Below are positions 38,958 through 51,576 of a stretch of DNA of 64,000 nucleotides, in pieces. Source of the stretch: Apis mellifera (lineage: Eukaryota; Arthropoda; Insecta; Hymenoptera; Apidae); contig NC_037639.1 of NCBI RefSeq assembly GCF_003254395.2, positions 7,736,001 to 7,800,000 on the forward strand. The letters run 5' to 3'. The number at the start of each line of letters is the position of its first letter. Positions within the stretch are counted from its first letter, which is position 1. The translations under genes were made by a program, and so were the position numbers. Under the pieces are notes generated by a model. That model was not told where the DNA came from, did no database searches, and was given only the letters and a program-made list of their open reading frames with translations.

Positions 38958-41900
38958 TAATTATATAGTAATCAGATTTCTATAGCGTAACCACGACGGG
39001 GGTGATCGGTTGTTGATTATGATTTTTTTTTTTTTGTTTTCTTACGCTTGTTTGATGCACACCAGTTTTAAGTAGTTTTTGGTCGTTGTGTTTTCGTAGC
39101 GTTGTATCATGAGTTCTGTATCATCTTTTAATATATATGTATATATATATAAAATATATATAATATATATATATACGAATGTGGACAGACAGATATGCTC
39201 CCGTGGTGGTGCGAAAATGTAGTTCAAACTTAGAACAAATCGAGCTGAACGGATACATAAATAGCCTATGGTTAGCAGTCTGGTAGTAAAAGAGATTCGT
39301 TGTCAACTTGACATTTGTAATTTAAACGTTTACAGTAATTGAATCTAGTTAGAATAATAATAATAATAAGGTTGCCAACTTAAAGCGTAAACCATTCCCA
39401 ACGTTAATTTAATTGATCACGTTTGCTAATTCAGTTCACCGATTCAGATGCTTGTTCGAGGCTGGACAAGACATACGCGATTTTAACATGGGACAAGGAT
39501 AGTTGGCAGCCTTACCGGTGTTTAGGCTATACTAGTCAGAATTTTTCGACTTAAAAATAGAAACACGTCGGCCGACCTTTAAACAGTATCTTTTATTAAT
39601 TGAAACTGGATTTTTAAATGTCGTCTCAGTTTGATTAAATGGTTATAGACAAAGTAGTGCGAGGAAAGGCGAGGTTCGAGGTTATGAGGAAGGGGAGAGG
39701 GAGATGGATCGTTGAAGAATGAAATCTTCCTCGAGGATCCCCTCCTCCAACTCGTGACCTCGAACATCGTCGATCCATAGTTCATAGAACAACTTGATAG
39801 AAAAGTAGATTAGTGCGTAGATAGTATGAGAGTGAAACCTTTCTTTTGTGTGTCGTGTGTATATCCGCAGATTTTTAACTGTCTTTTTAATACGTATTAT
39901 ACTACTATTATTATTATTATTATTATTATCCTTTTCTATTGTACTGACCATACCCGCTGTATCTGCGAATAGTAATTTTTTTGGATACTGTTTAGTAACT
40001 TGGAATACCCCTCGAATCGTTGTTAATGTTTTTTTTTAAATACCGTTGGAATTTACTTAATTGAACTAGTGTGTTAGTTACGCTAACTTATATTTTAGCT
40101 TAATATTTTAGTCGAGTGAGACACAGTTTTTTCACGCGTACGTAGTGTTTTATATTTAGAGAGTTTACGATATTGATGATTACTCAATTATTATTATATA
40201 TATTATTATTATTATACATTTTCACCATATATTTTTATGCCTATATATATATATCCATACTGTTCGAAAGATTTATATTCGATCATTATATTCGTTCTTT
40301 GAATACGTGTGCGTAGTTTAGGATGTGCAGATTTGAACCATGTTGAAAAAAAATTATTTCCCTTTGTTGAAACGCTTCGCATTCTCTCGTCTATCTTCGG
40401 GGGCGAGGCCATGATCGACTAACAGCCCGCTGTTAATCAACTTATTAATCCATCGATCGTCACTGTTCGATCGAGCGCGTGATTCGTCCACGCGTGTGTG
40501 TTGCTTCGTCAAGGCTGTACGCTTGAACATTTTTCAGGGTAACGAGGGACGCTTTTTCGCAGCACGAACGATCGAGCCGCGATCGTTGAACGCTTAAATC
40601 ATCCATTAATAATGATATACACGATGCAATCACGATTACGTTACGATAATCGCCTACTAAACGCTTCTTCTTCTTCTTCTTCTTTTTTTCTTTCCTTTTT
40701 TTTTTTATTCTCGAGAATACGCCGACGATCCCTCGAGACTAAAGCATCGAACTGCTGTATAAAAATGCACAACGCGTCGCACTAATCGTTCTCAATCGTT
40801 TTAAATCGCGATATATCTTAATCGTACGCCACTTTTTTTTCCCCTCTTACGTAAACCACGTCATATTTATTTTCTCCTCCCCGCCTGCCCCATTACCAAC
40901 AACACTCGTCTTAACCCACGTGGATGTTTCAAGAGGATGTATTTTATCTGTTGGCTCGGGATACGTTATATCTTCCATCGAATCCTGTCCGAGGAAAACG
41001 AATTGGTGCTCGTGCTAACGTCTATGCTCGCGTTACGTACCACGTTTAAGAAAATATAGAGATATTTTGCCGAACAGGCACGTGCATTTTATCGCTCAGC
41101 CCAAGAATCGCATCGTGCCGAATTGTACTCTTATCGAGTGTCGAGCCAACCAGACCCAATTTGTTTGATTCTCTCCGAGCTCAATTTGAAAAGATATTCA
41201 ATATTTTCGATTCGTGGAACTCTGTTGAATTTCCATTCCTGCCCATTCCTATCCAAAATATCTGGTATTATTCGTGGAGCAAAGAAAGGAGAGATTTGAA
41301 AAAAAATGTGATTTCATCGAACGTGTCTATAAATTTTGTATACATGTTATTTTAATTGGACTAAAAAATTAATTTTGAAAATTAACATCTCCATTGATGA
41401 AAATTAATAATCATAAATCGAAACTGAAATAATATTTCTTATTTTAGATCATTCGATTTCAAGATATATTTAAAACCACCATCTTCTTCCAAGTGCTTAT
41501 CCCAAATGAGCATCCCTTATTTATCTTTGTATCGAGAAACTGGAACGAAAAATTATTCTCCCAGTGTTCGTATCAATTATTCCCTAAGCATCCTCCGATT
41601 CCGCCGTTAAATCCAATTCAATTGCAAACGTCGATCCGAAAGTAGAAGGAACAGAAGCCGCCACGCTTGCAAGGAGCCTCTCGAGTCAATGTTAAACAGA
41701 TTGAAGAATTAATCGAGCTGTAGCAGAGGACATGGGATTGCCCGTTCGAAATCATTCTCCTGTCAGAACGTCACAGTTTCCTTGCTGGCCGATATCCCAC
41801 GAGTAAATTTCGCGGTGCTTTCCCTTCCCGTTATCCAGACCGTATCTACGTCACCTGGACATACACTCGAAATAGATGAACTCTTGGCCTAGATCTTTGC

Positions 41901-44900
41901 GCACGCTATGGCCGCCGCCGTCGTCTCGTTGGGAAACGATCGAGTCGCACGGGCGCTAGAAGAATTTCTCTTCTCAAATTTCTTGGCGCGTTTCTTTCTT
42001 TTTTTTCTTTTTTTTTCCCCCCCAACGAGGAGATTTCTTTTTTCTTCTTTCTTTTTTTCTCTCTTTTTCGGATAGGAAAGACCCGAGGGTCCGTATCGAT
42101 ACTCTCCCACGCGAAATCCAGAAGCTCGAAGCCATCTCGACACGTGACTCCCTTCCTTCTTTTTTTTTTTTTTTCTTTTTTTACGAAACGTCCGATAAAC
42201 GTCTGCGGGCGAAGTTTCCCGGTTCATTCGTCACCGTGCCCTGACAGCGTTCCGATTTTCGTTCCTTTTTTCGTTCTCCCTCTCTCGCTCCCCACCGGAT
42301 TCCATTGTTCGAACGTTGGATCGAATTCGATGTGTTCTTCTTATCGCTGAGGAAGATACACGTACAGTCGATCGCAAGGTCGAGATTGTGGATTCTCTCT
42401 TGCTCCATTATATTTGGAAATTGGAAATTGATAGATATGAATTTTTGTTTGATGATAATCGAAATGTTCTGTTGCCAAATTTTGGAATATTTTTATCTAT
42501 CCAATCGTTTCTCTGTGCAAGGCGCATGGAATTTGCAAGAAATCGTGACAACGATCGAATCTTCGTGCAATGATAATTTCAATCTCGCAATCTGGCTATT
42601 ACATTACGTATTCCACGCGTTTCCGGGAGGAGTGTATCCACGTCGTATCGTATTCAAAGTTAATTTTTAATGGTTATCAGTTAATCGAATCAAATTTTCC
42701 CGAATCCCCATTCGCTGCTAAACTCTGTTCGATGATTCAGTGACCATTTCCACGTAACATTGGCGAAAAATTGCCCCCGTGATTTCCTGTTTTTTTTTTT
42801 TTTTTTATGTTTCCTCGAGAGTTCACCCCGCCTCGTAATCCAGTGATGAACGCGGTAGCACAGCATCGAGGCGTTTCTACCTATTTCCATTTATAGGCAG
42901 AGGGAGGGAAAAAAAAGATACCAAGTCACGTAAATCGTCACGCGATAGAGACACGCGGCGAATATTCCTCTGCAACCTGGGCTCGAAACTTCCGGCCGGA
43001 GACCGACCGTGCCCGATAGAGACAAGCCACACCATTAAGCGGCGTGATACCCCATACAAATCACGTCGATCCGCGATTTATGGTCTGCACCCCCTCACGC
43101 TATCGCGTTATCAGTCCTCCCGGTTACGGTTCCCGAAACGAGATTCCATACTCTAGGAAAGCTCTGTTTTCACGCTGTCCGAGTTTGCGATTCTTTTCTT
43201 CACGCGTTAACGTGCCATCCGGGTGAACATGTATATCCCCATATTTCATTCTAATACTCTCGTGACGCGCGTTGAATTTGAATTTTATTCAATTTCAAAT
43301 TACTTTTCTCTAACAATTTTTTGCATTTAACAACCTCGATCGTTTTTTGCTCGCGCGCGCGCGTGTGTGTATATATATATACAAAAATTTACGAAATTGA
43401 TTTTGATTGATTCTTGTTCCAAGGGATTTCATCTCGAAATTGTCCATCCATTTAATTATCTCGAGAAATCTGTTTACAGCATCTACTTCAATCCCTAGGA
43501 GACTCGCAATGTTTCATTTTAGCTTCTGTAGACTCGCTAATTTATCTGTACTACTTGAAGCCACTAACCCAATTAACCTGGAACTGGCTTTGGCGACGTA
43601 TCGTAATGTTTTGTATTACGTAGAAACTTTCAGCCACTATCATCGATCTCTTCTTACGTCCATTCTGTAGCATCGATGCTTATCTCTAAATGACCCTTCC
43701 TATAGTAACGTACGGTATCTCGGAAAAGTAGATTGGGTTGTAACTTTGAAACGATCGGAGATAGAAGGAAATAGATTTCTCTATAGTTTGATAATCATAT
43801 TGTGCAATCACGTTATGCGCGTTATCCAATTGAATTGTAATCTTTCGATCCGTAAACAAATTAGGGGCGAATCATTTCTACAATTACAATTTAATATTAA
43901 TTTTAAATTCTCTCCTTTATCCTGTACTGATAATATTCCAATCACGTACTTTTCAAATAATCATTTTCAATTCAATTAAAAAAATATCGAACGTAATTCA
44001 ATTTTCAAAATTAAAATACCCAGTTATAGGTAGGCGCATAAATACGAACTATCGACAGATCAGAAATTTTCTTTCATTTCCACCCTTTTCGAAGCTACAA
44101 GCCCAGCCCACTTGTCCGATACACACACCGGTACCATCCTGATTTATTTTTCATCCTGTTTACCCAATATCGATGACGATTCAATCCCTCGCGATTCGCC
44201 ACCCCGGAATCCATGCAAATTTCGAATCAACCAGCTAACGCGTCCCCAAACATAAATCCCAACGATACGCCGGGTGCTATTCCTATTTTCGACGCGCCAT
44301 CTTTTCTCTGCGTCCCCTCCATTCTTTCCGCTTCCATCGTCGCTCTTAACCGCGCGTTACGCCTCACTACTGGTTCGCCTGGGTCGACTTTTAAACCATT
44401 TACCCGTGACTCTTTGTGCGATATTTTTTTTCCCCCTTCTTCTTCTTCTCTTTCTCTCTCTCTTTTTCTTTCTCTCTTTCTTTTTTTTCTTTCTTTGATT
44501 CCGAATGGTAAATGCCAGAGGCAGCGTAATGCGCGCGCGTAGGCGTCGTGTTTATTTCCCGGAAAAGCAAAAAAATGGCGAAAAGCGTGACGTCAGAACG
44601 TCCGCATTCATCGGGAGCACAAAACGCGTCGGTGTTTGTTTAACCGGTTTTAAAAGACCTCCGATTTTTCTGCCGGCCGTTCTTGCGATGAAAATTCTCT
44701 CTCTTTTTTTTTTTTTTATTTTTCTTTATTTTCTTTTTTTTATTTTCCTTCCTCTTCCTTCCATCCACTCCACTTCTTGCCTCCCTTTCGTCTCTTGAAC
44801 GAAATGAGTTCCGCGTTATCGAATACACGCGAGAGTAATTAATACGCGAAATCGTTATCGTTATGACGTATATTTCGCGTGATGAGGGTGAATTTATCAC

Positions 44901-45625
44901 GAAATGCAATTCGATTATTTGCGGTTTTCTTGTTTGTTTTTTTTTTGGTTATTGATTTTGTTGAAAAGTAATTTATGATCTTCGCTTTTTTACACTTTTC
45001 TTCTTCTTCTTATTATTATTATTTATTCTTTTTTCTCGAGTGATTGATTTTACGGTTTACGGCATTGTTGAAATGGAATTGAACAATTTTTTGATGTTAT
45101 TTAACGTATAAGATGAATAAATTAGAGATTATTTTTTACAGATTACATTTAATTATTCGATTATGCTAAATTTATAGCAAATAATTAAAAATTATTGAAA
45201 AATTAATTCTTATAATAAGTTTAATAATAATCAAGAAAATATTTATTATTGTTACTTATTCAATTTACAACTGTTCAAAGAAATTTATTATAATTCAATG
45301 ATAACGCGCATCAAAATTTAACGCAATAATTTCTTTTTTACATGTTTTAGTCTGCAATTAAATCGAATCGAATTATCTCGTCGTATCTCGTCGGGAGTGA
45401 AAAAAAAAAAAAAGAAAAAAGAAAAAAAGGAAAAAAGAAAAAACGGCCAACGTATCAACGTTATTTTATTATTTCTCGTACATTTTTATCTCGTACTCGC
45501 AATCTCAGCGGCGAGAATTTTAAGATTATTTTTATTTAATCACCACGCCACCACCTATCGTCCCCGTTTTTTATTTTTTTTCTTCCCACATTCTCAGCTT
45601 TCTTCTTGTTCTTTATTAATGTCAG

Positions 45626-45730
45626 GAGTGCCGGCAGTGTACTACCACGGAACCGGAAGCGAGAACGCAAGCCGCGCGTATACGGAGACACCGATGCAAC
45701 ACGTCCAACGGACTGCGCTCCGGAAGAAAT
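45626..45730 (+). other. Candidate 105-nt cassette exon upstream of the 46956 exon
   Basis: A very good acceptor (pyrimidine-rich, ttattaatgtcag, ending 45625) is followed by an open frame in phase 1: GVPAVYYHGTGSENASRAY and onward to RTALRKK. A possible donor (aaat|gtatga) at 45731 gives a 105-nt, phase 1-1 exon that would join TG of the 46956 exon as Leu-Asp-Leu. The donor lacks the usual G at -1. Only low-complexity sequence follows, so a longer coding exon is unlikely. I do not recognise the peptide. Confidence 0.25.
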
Positions 45731-45809
45731 GTATGAGGTCGACATTCACTTTGGACTGTGGAAAAAAAAAAAGAGAAAGACAAAAAAGAACACGCCTTTT
45801 CCCCCTTTT

Positions 45810-45826
<17 letters not shown>

Positions 45827-45841
<15 letters not shown>

Positions 45842-45842
45842 G
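45827..45842. repeat. (CT)n microsatellite
   Basis: A short CT run inside a longer pyrimidine-rich stretch (45795-45960). Confidence 0.85.
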
Positions 45843-46955
45843 CCCGCTCGTCTTCGCGATTCTCTTCCACGTCTTCTCATTCTCTCTACTCCACGTCTCT
45901 CCCTTCAATTTTAACTCTTTCTCTTTCTCTCTCTTTCTCGACCTTCTCCTCATTTCTTTTCATTTCACGTTCTCGCAAAACATCGATCATTATCGTTACA
46001 GTTTATCGGCGGCCATGAAACGAAAACGTTTCGTTGATGGTTTCACCATTTGTTCCAAAGGTGAAACACCACCATTCCGTTCGGTAACGTTTTCCACCAG
46101 GGATGGAATGGAGCGTTTCTGTTCCGCGTCATTGATCGCGATTCATACATTTCCGCCTCGATCGGTCTCACCGCGAGCGAGAAATAACATCGCGACGATC
46201 TCGGCTCGCGAACATTCGTGTTCAAATTGGATCGATGATGCCCGTAGAAAGATATTACGAGAAAGTTTCAGGTAAAATCGTATCGTATGCGTAACGGATA
46301 AAGGGATACCTGAATGATACGATTCGTCCGTCAACAAAGATTCGATTACTACGAGTGTTTCATCGTGTACGAATGAAAACGATTTCCATTGTAACGGCGA
46401 GTTTTTCCTTTTTTTTTTTTCTTTTTTTCTTTGCAATGATCCGTGAGAGAGAGTTTCGAAACTGAAAGTTTCCAGTCCGGGATTGGAAGTGCACGGTAGA
46501 TGATGGATCCAACATTGGTAAAGAATGAAAAGAAAGGAGAGAAACGGTTCATAATCCGCGGGGATCGCGAAAGTGTCACGACGCAGGAGGAGAAACGTGC
46601 TCGCTCGATCATCGCACGGCGTACAGAGAGGATCAACGACAAAGCAACACACACGGAAAAATCACGTCTCTCTTGTTTTCCTTTCGGCCATCACTTTGGC
46701 GTCATACACGATGTCTCTATATACTTCTTTTATTTCCCCCCCCCCATTTTTTTTCCTCTTTTTTTTTATATTTATATATATATAAATTCTCTCTCTCTCC
46801 TTTAATCAGCCATGGACAGTTGTTATACTATTATTATCCTCTCTCGCTCTCTGCCGAGCGGCAGAGACGTGAAACGAGAGAAATGGCGAAAGCGCGTATA
46901 TCGCGTATATACACTTGAAGTGCGGAGCAGTTGTGATCAGAGTTTTATGTTTCAG

Positions 46956-47021
46956 TGGATCTTACCAACGGACAGCTCACCCCTAACAACAACACGCCCT
47001 TGCTCACGCAAGCTCTTTCTG
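46956..47021 (+). CDS. Rbp6: Musashi/Rbp6 66-nt cassette exon (VDLTNGQLTPNN...)
   Basis: A well-bounded exon: acceptor agttttatgtttcag, donor ctg|gtacgt. In the phase set by the 15595-15678 exon it reads VDLTNGQLTPNNNTPLLTQ and then ALS, with one base left. It starts and ends in phase 1, so inclusion adds 22 residues without a shift and joins to VMNNYQ of the next exon. The peptide is polar, Asn/Thr/Leu-rich, and likely part of the disordered C-terminal tail. The isolated position (31 kb from the exon before, 4.2 kb to the next) and the symmetric phase suggest regulated inclusion; this is inference. Confidence 0.88.
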
Positions 47022-48441
47022 GTACGTCTAAAAGTTTACCATTTCTTTTCGGCTTCAGATCCTTTATGTATCGCTTCATTAATTTGTCTCTGCATCGTTA
47101 AAGGATTATCCCAACAATGTGTTTCGTATGAGCGTTGTCATCAGGATGAGTCGTATAACTCGTTCCATTCTGAATAATTTTCAACTCTATCTGCTCTCAC
47201 AAAAAATTTGAGAGAAATTGTTTATAAATCAATGTTTAAAGAAATCAATTGTTTCAAGGGATCAATCGATTTCGAGTTATTCAAAATGGTACGTGTAATA
47301 TGACTCATTCTGTGTACGTATCTTTCAGAATGCACGGCCAATAAGTTCGCTGGGCACGATTTCCGATTGTTGATAGCTTTTTTTTTTTTTTATTATCGCG
47401 TCACTTCAAAGTAATGAGAATGAGAGGAAAGAGAGAAAGAAAGAGAAAGAGAAGGGAAAAGAGTAAAGATTGAATAACGACGATAGCACATAGTTTGTTT
47501 CTTAGCGCAAAATCTTCGTGATTATTAGATCGAGACGTTACGATATAGCAAGACAAGATCCGGTATTACGACACCGTTCGCAACGGGACTCGTGGAACTC
47601 GTGTAATTCAATCCTCTTTCGTGATTCGATTCTCGAGCTTTGACAGAAACAAGCTTTGCATTACATCGTAATGGCAAATTGCAAGGCTGCTCTCCAGCTC
47701 CTTCGTATACTTTGAACGCTGCGAACGTGCTCGAAACCGGGGGTGGATCCCTATTCGCGAAACTTCCCAAAGGTTAAACGTGAATATGATTACCGTGGTC
47801 GAGCGATTCCCTCGTTTGAGGATACGATACGCTCTGATTCTTCGATCGGTGCGTGGACACACGAGGGTAATACACGAGAGAGAAAGAGAGTGGATATACT
47901 CGATTTCTCGAATTTATTATGGATGAATTGTTCCCCTTCTTTTCTTCTTCGATCTATCATATTATATTTATACCTTGTTTATGATTTATGAAAAGATTAT
48001 TCATTCCAAAAGTAGCAATATCTTCCATTAAATAATCAACCGTTCGTTGAATATAAATAAAATAGATCCTGTGTATACGTTTATCAGGAAAATCTCCTCC
48101 TTCTTCTTCTCCTCCCTTTAACCGAGCAAAGAAAAATTCCATCGCGGAATGCTTGTGGAATTCTTTCCCAAGAATCCGTGCTAATTTCTCTAAAAAGAAA
48201 GAAAGAAAAGAAGAAGGGAGGAAAGAAAGAAAGAAAGAAAGCCACGGTTCAGAGCGCTTTTCACGACACACCGTTGTGAAAGGACTTTCTTCTTAGCTCG
48301 CGAGGCCGAGGGGGTGTAGAAGCAATCCAGACAACGGGGGAAGAAAAGGTAGCGCGGAATTCTGAAAAGTGTCACACATGTAGGGCGGCTGGATGCCGGC
48401 AGCGAAATACACCGACTTCAACCCTTTTATTTTTTTATTCG

Positions 48442-48446
<5 letters not shown>

Positions 48447-48486
<40 letters not shown>
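48447..48486. repeat. (CT)n microsatellite
   Basis: About 40 nt of CT, ending in cgtcggttgcag, which together resembles a splice acceptor. Confidence 0.93.
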
Positions 48487-48489
<3 letters not shown>

Positions 48490-49464
48490 GGTTGCAGAAT
48501 CTGGCCTGATCCGCCTACCCCGCCCCCGTGCCGTCCGCAATCTCCTCTCAAATAAATCAAACTTTTGAATCGCGCTCGACTCAACCCCCTCACCCCGCAC
48601 CACACCACTCCGCATCGGCGAATCCGGCCACCGGCAGAAAACTTTGTAACCGGCCGCCATTGTCAAGAGTTTAAAAGCTGAATGGAGTTTTAGATTGTAC
48701 ATCGAGCGCTTTCGGTTTGTCATACTCCGCCCACCACCGCCGACCCCTCTCCTCCCTTCGGCGAGTTTCGAATTCTTTACGTTCTCCTCTTCCACCCTCC
48801 TCCATTCGACGGAATCTTTTCGTTATCTTCGACCTACACTTAGTCCCCCGGTGTCGTAGCTACGCTCCGCAATCTCGTAACGATTCTTCACCCATTCTTT
48901 CTCCTCTTTCTCCCCGACCAAAATCGTACGACGCTATTGTACGGATTTTTATGGAGAAATCGAATCGAATGGCTAATTCTTTATCTCATCCGTGGATGGC
49001 TACCGTTTCAAACTTTCATTTATAACCCGTATATCTGAAAAGAGTATCGCAGATCGTTCCCTTTTGTAAAAAAAAAAAAAAAAAAGAAAAGAAGATTCTT
49101 CGTTTTCCGAAAGTTTTAAGAATCGTAGCTCCTTAAATTCCTTTGTTTTCAATAATTTCCAAAGAATATGTATTTTTAATCGGACGATAGTTATTAGTGA
49201 AAGGAAAGGAGAGCAGGCGCGTATCCCTGATAAATGACCCGTAAAAATCGAACCTCATCGTGGTTCCCCTCGTTATTTCGAGATATTCGAGCGGATCGTG
49301 TACTTGTCAATTAATTAAGCTCTAATCACAATTTTTGCTTATTGGTGTATTTCCAATTTCGCCTCGATTCGAGTGGCTATTATTTTCGTGAATCAATCAC
49401 CCTTTGTTCCCGCTCAATCCTCTTCACATCACGGAATGCAAAATGCGAATGTAAAAATTCGTTC

Positions 49465-49492
49465 CTTCTTCTTCTTCTTCTTCTTCTTCTCC
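49465..49492. repeat. (CTT)n microsatellite
   Basis: About 9 CTT/TTC units. Confidence 0.9.
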
Positions 49493-51217
49493 TCCCACTT
49501 TCCTTCTCTCTATTCACTTCTCTTCTCTCGTTTTATAGCATGTTCTATTTCCAACCGTAACCGAACTAACGCGGGGGAGGGAGTGTAACACGCGAGATAC
49601 TACGATGCAATCCGACACGGGGAGTCAGAAGCGAAATCGTTCCTCTCGACAAGGAGATGCGCGACGTTATGAGCATCCGAGCCGCTTTAAAGCTAAAAAG
49701 CACGTGCTCAAATGAGATACTCGCCCGCCGCGTTGGTCTCGCCGTTACCGCCTCGCGCTATTTCCTTCCCTCGTGACGTGCACGCCGTATCGTATCCTAG
49801 CGGTTTTCTGTTGTTCCATTACGCGCAAAGCTGTCTTGTAATCCGCTTATTGAATGTCTCCTTTTATTTGCTTCTTCCACGTTTTACGTGTGTCACGATT
49901 ATTTGTCTCCGCCAATGGCCCGACGTCGATGTACCATTCTTTCTCTCTATATATATGTGTGTGTATATATCTTTCTTGTGTATGTATGTATGTGTATATA
50001 TATATACAGTGTTTTACTCGTTTTCACAGTGTTTTATTCGTTGTCTATTACCAATTCGTCTCCCTTCACCGATGTAAAGAGAGAAAACGTATACGTAGTA
50101 TATTTTCTCTTTTATTTGTTCTCTTTGTTCCGTAAAGGATACGAATTTATTTTTACACGAACGACGTGTCGCTTCCTAATTGACGTGTTTCTTGTGCCGC
50201 GGGATATACACAAGATACAAGATAATCTTTGCGTGACTCTGTTGCCGATGTCGTGTTCGTTAGTTGATGTTCGTTGAGAGACGAATTAGCTTTTCGATAA
50301 ATGTTTAGTATTAGATATAAGTAGTATAAGTATATGACGTTGTCGATTGTATTTGAAAGAATCATTGGAAAAAGGAATTTAATTAGTTATTAACTCATAC
50401 ATGATTAATCAACGTGTTTATCTTTCTAGCATGTTATTTAAAATTCTCTCAACAAAGGTGTGAAACGTATCAATTATTCGAATTGAAAGTTAAAAGCAAT
50501 CGGAATTATTCGCGTTTGAATTGAAATTTTCGTTTCGTTCGATGGCTAACTTCTGGATATTCTTGTAAAAGTTATCAATAGCAATTAACAACAAAAAAAC
50601 ATATTTTATCTATAAAATTTTATATTAATTAATGAAATGATCGTATACGAGTAAGTAAAATGACGTATAAAATAAATTTTCTGAAATTACTCTGTTCTAG
50701 TTTGCTTTCCTTGATGTTTTATTAATTTTTCTTTTGAATGTGCGCAAGAAATTTTAACATTTCAATATCTAAAATAATGTCACCTTAAAAATACTAACTC
50801 TTTGATACTCGATTACAATTAATAACACTTGTATAACAGTACGAGGACAAAGATACTCCTCCTCCTCGACGTGCTCACATTAATCGATGCTTAATAACCA
50901 CGCTCATCCTCAAGTCAGCCATCAAACTTGCAAATCCGATTGTTTTCCTCAATAAACAGATAATCTCGCGATAGACTCGACCTATTAAATACAATATATA
51001 CATATACAATGCAACCAAACTCTGAAACTTCTCAAAAAAAAACAAAAGAAACAAACGATACATTCTTCTTCAGAAAGAAACACTCTCTCACACACCCAAG
51101 AAAACGTCTGACCCATCGCGTTTAAATTCCGTTTATCGCGGATACGAGGACACTATGCCTGCGGTGGCAACGCATAGAGAATGTGTTAAAAAAGTGACGG
51201 GGACGCGTTCGTTGCAG

Positions 51218-51576
51218 TGATGAACAACTACCAGGCGGCCGCAGCGCAGGCCGGATTTCCGCCGGCGTCGCCGCACGCGGCCGGTGGACATGGTGGGCCA
51301 CAGGGCCGGTCATTTCCTGCGGCCAACTCGCCGGGCCCCATCGACATGTATAGTTCAAGCGCCGCAGCCGCAGCAGCAGCCGCAGCCGCGGACTCAGCAG
51401 TCGCCAGCTACGTCCAGGCCGCAGCTAGTCCGCAGCCCCCTACGACCGCGTTCCCTGCGATCGCCGTGTCTCGTGCCCCGCTCAACTACAGTCCCGTAAG
51501 TCCATTCTACGACCTCCTTTCACGCCCACCCCCTCAGAGTAATCCAGTGATGGGTGGTTTTAAATTCGTAATTTAA
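51218..51576 (+). CDS. Rbp6: Musashi/Rbp6 composite exon: Ala/Pro-rich tail with ANSPGP motif, or alternative end
   Basis: The exon starts in phase 1 (V-MNNYQAAAAQAGFPPASPH). It then has RSFPAANSPGPIDMY, a run of ten Ala written with mixed GCC/GCA/GCG codons (51361-51390), AAASPQPPTTAFPAIAVSRA and PLNYSP. FP-x-ANSPGP-x-x-x-(L/M)Y and ASPQP are shared with vertebrate Musashi C-terminal regions, which confirms the family. A strong donor (ccc|gtaagt) at 51496 ends the 278-nt exon in phase 0. Without splicing, the frame continues as VSPFYDLLSRPPPQSNPVMG and ends GFKFVI with a TAA at 51574-51576. The first poly(A)-signal-like AATAAA after that is at 52185-52190. Confidence 0.93.
51496..51501 (+). 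other. Rbp6: Splice donor inside composite exon (switch 3)
   Basis: CCC|GTAAGT is a strong donor apart from the Pro codon before it. Spliced: ..LNYSP-GPLIPAAF. Unspliced: ..LNYSP-VSPFYDLL, stop 25 codons later. Confidence 0.88.

Larger units (their letters stand above)
15679..46955 (+). other. Rbp6: 31-kb intron of Rbp6 between the FPAAAY exon and the cassette exon
   Basis: Spans from the weak donor at 15679 to the acceptor ttatgtttcag at 46945-46955. No second gene was recognised inside it on either strand. It holds many microsatellites (listed separately), poly-A/poly-T runs and a GC-richer stretch at 20.7-22.3 kb. It also holds a CpG-rich block at 23.9-24.5 kb and two exon-like islands at 34285-34356 and 45626-45730. 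The remaining ORFs in it are low-complexity or lack any family resemblance. Confidence 0.8.
47022..51217 (+). other. Rbp6: Intron between cassette exon and Ala/Pro-rich exon
   Basis: A 4196-nt intron, donor gtacgt. The acceptor gacgcgttcgttgcag has a short, purine-interrupted pyrimidine tract. It contains a CT microsatellite at about 48447-48486 and a CTT run at about 49465-49492. A spurious-looking acceptor at 48497 follows the CT run. A GC-richer stretch at 48500-48720 contains GGCCGCCATTG (YY1/Pho-like core GCCAT). No gene recognised. Confidence 0.8.

Noticed and set aside
45397..46275. Longest ORF in the window (292 codons, plus strand)
   Set aside because: Most of it is poly-Lys from an A-run and Ser/Leu/Phe repeats from CT/T-runs. 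Only the 45626-45730 part looks non-repetitive and is treated separately.
48498..48568. Possible alternative terminal exon after a CT microsatellite and ttgcag
   Set aside because: The acceptor is largely made by the microsatellite. The 23-residue tail (ESGLIRLPRPRAVRN...) is unremarkable, with no support beyond phase.
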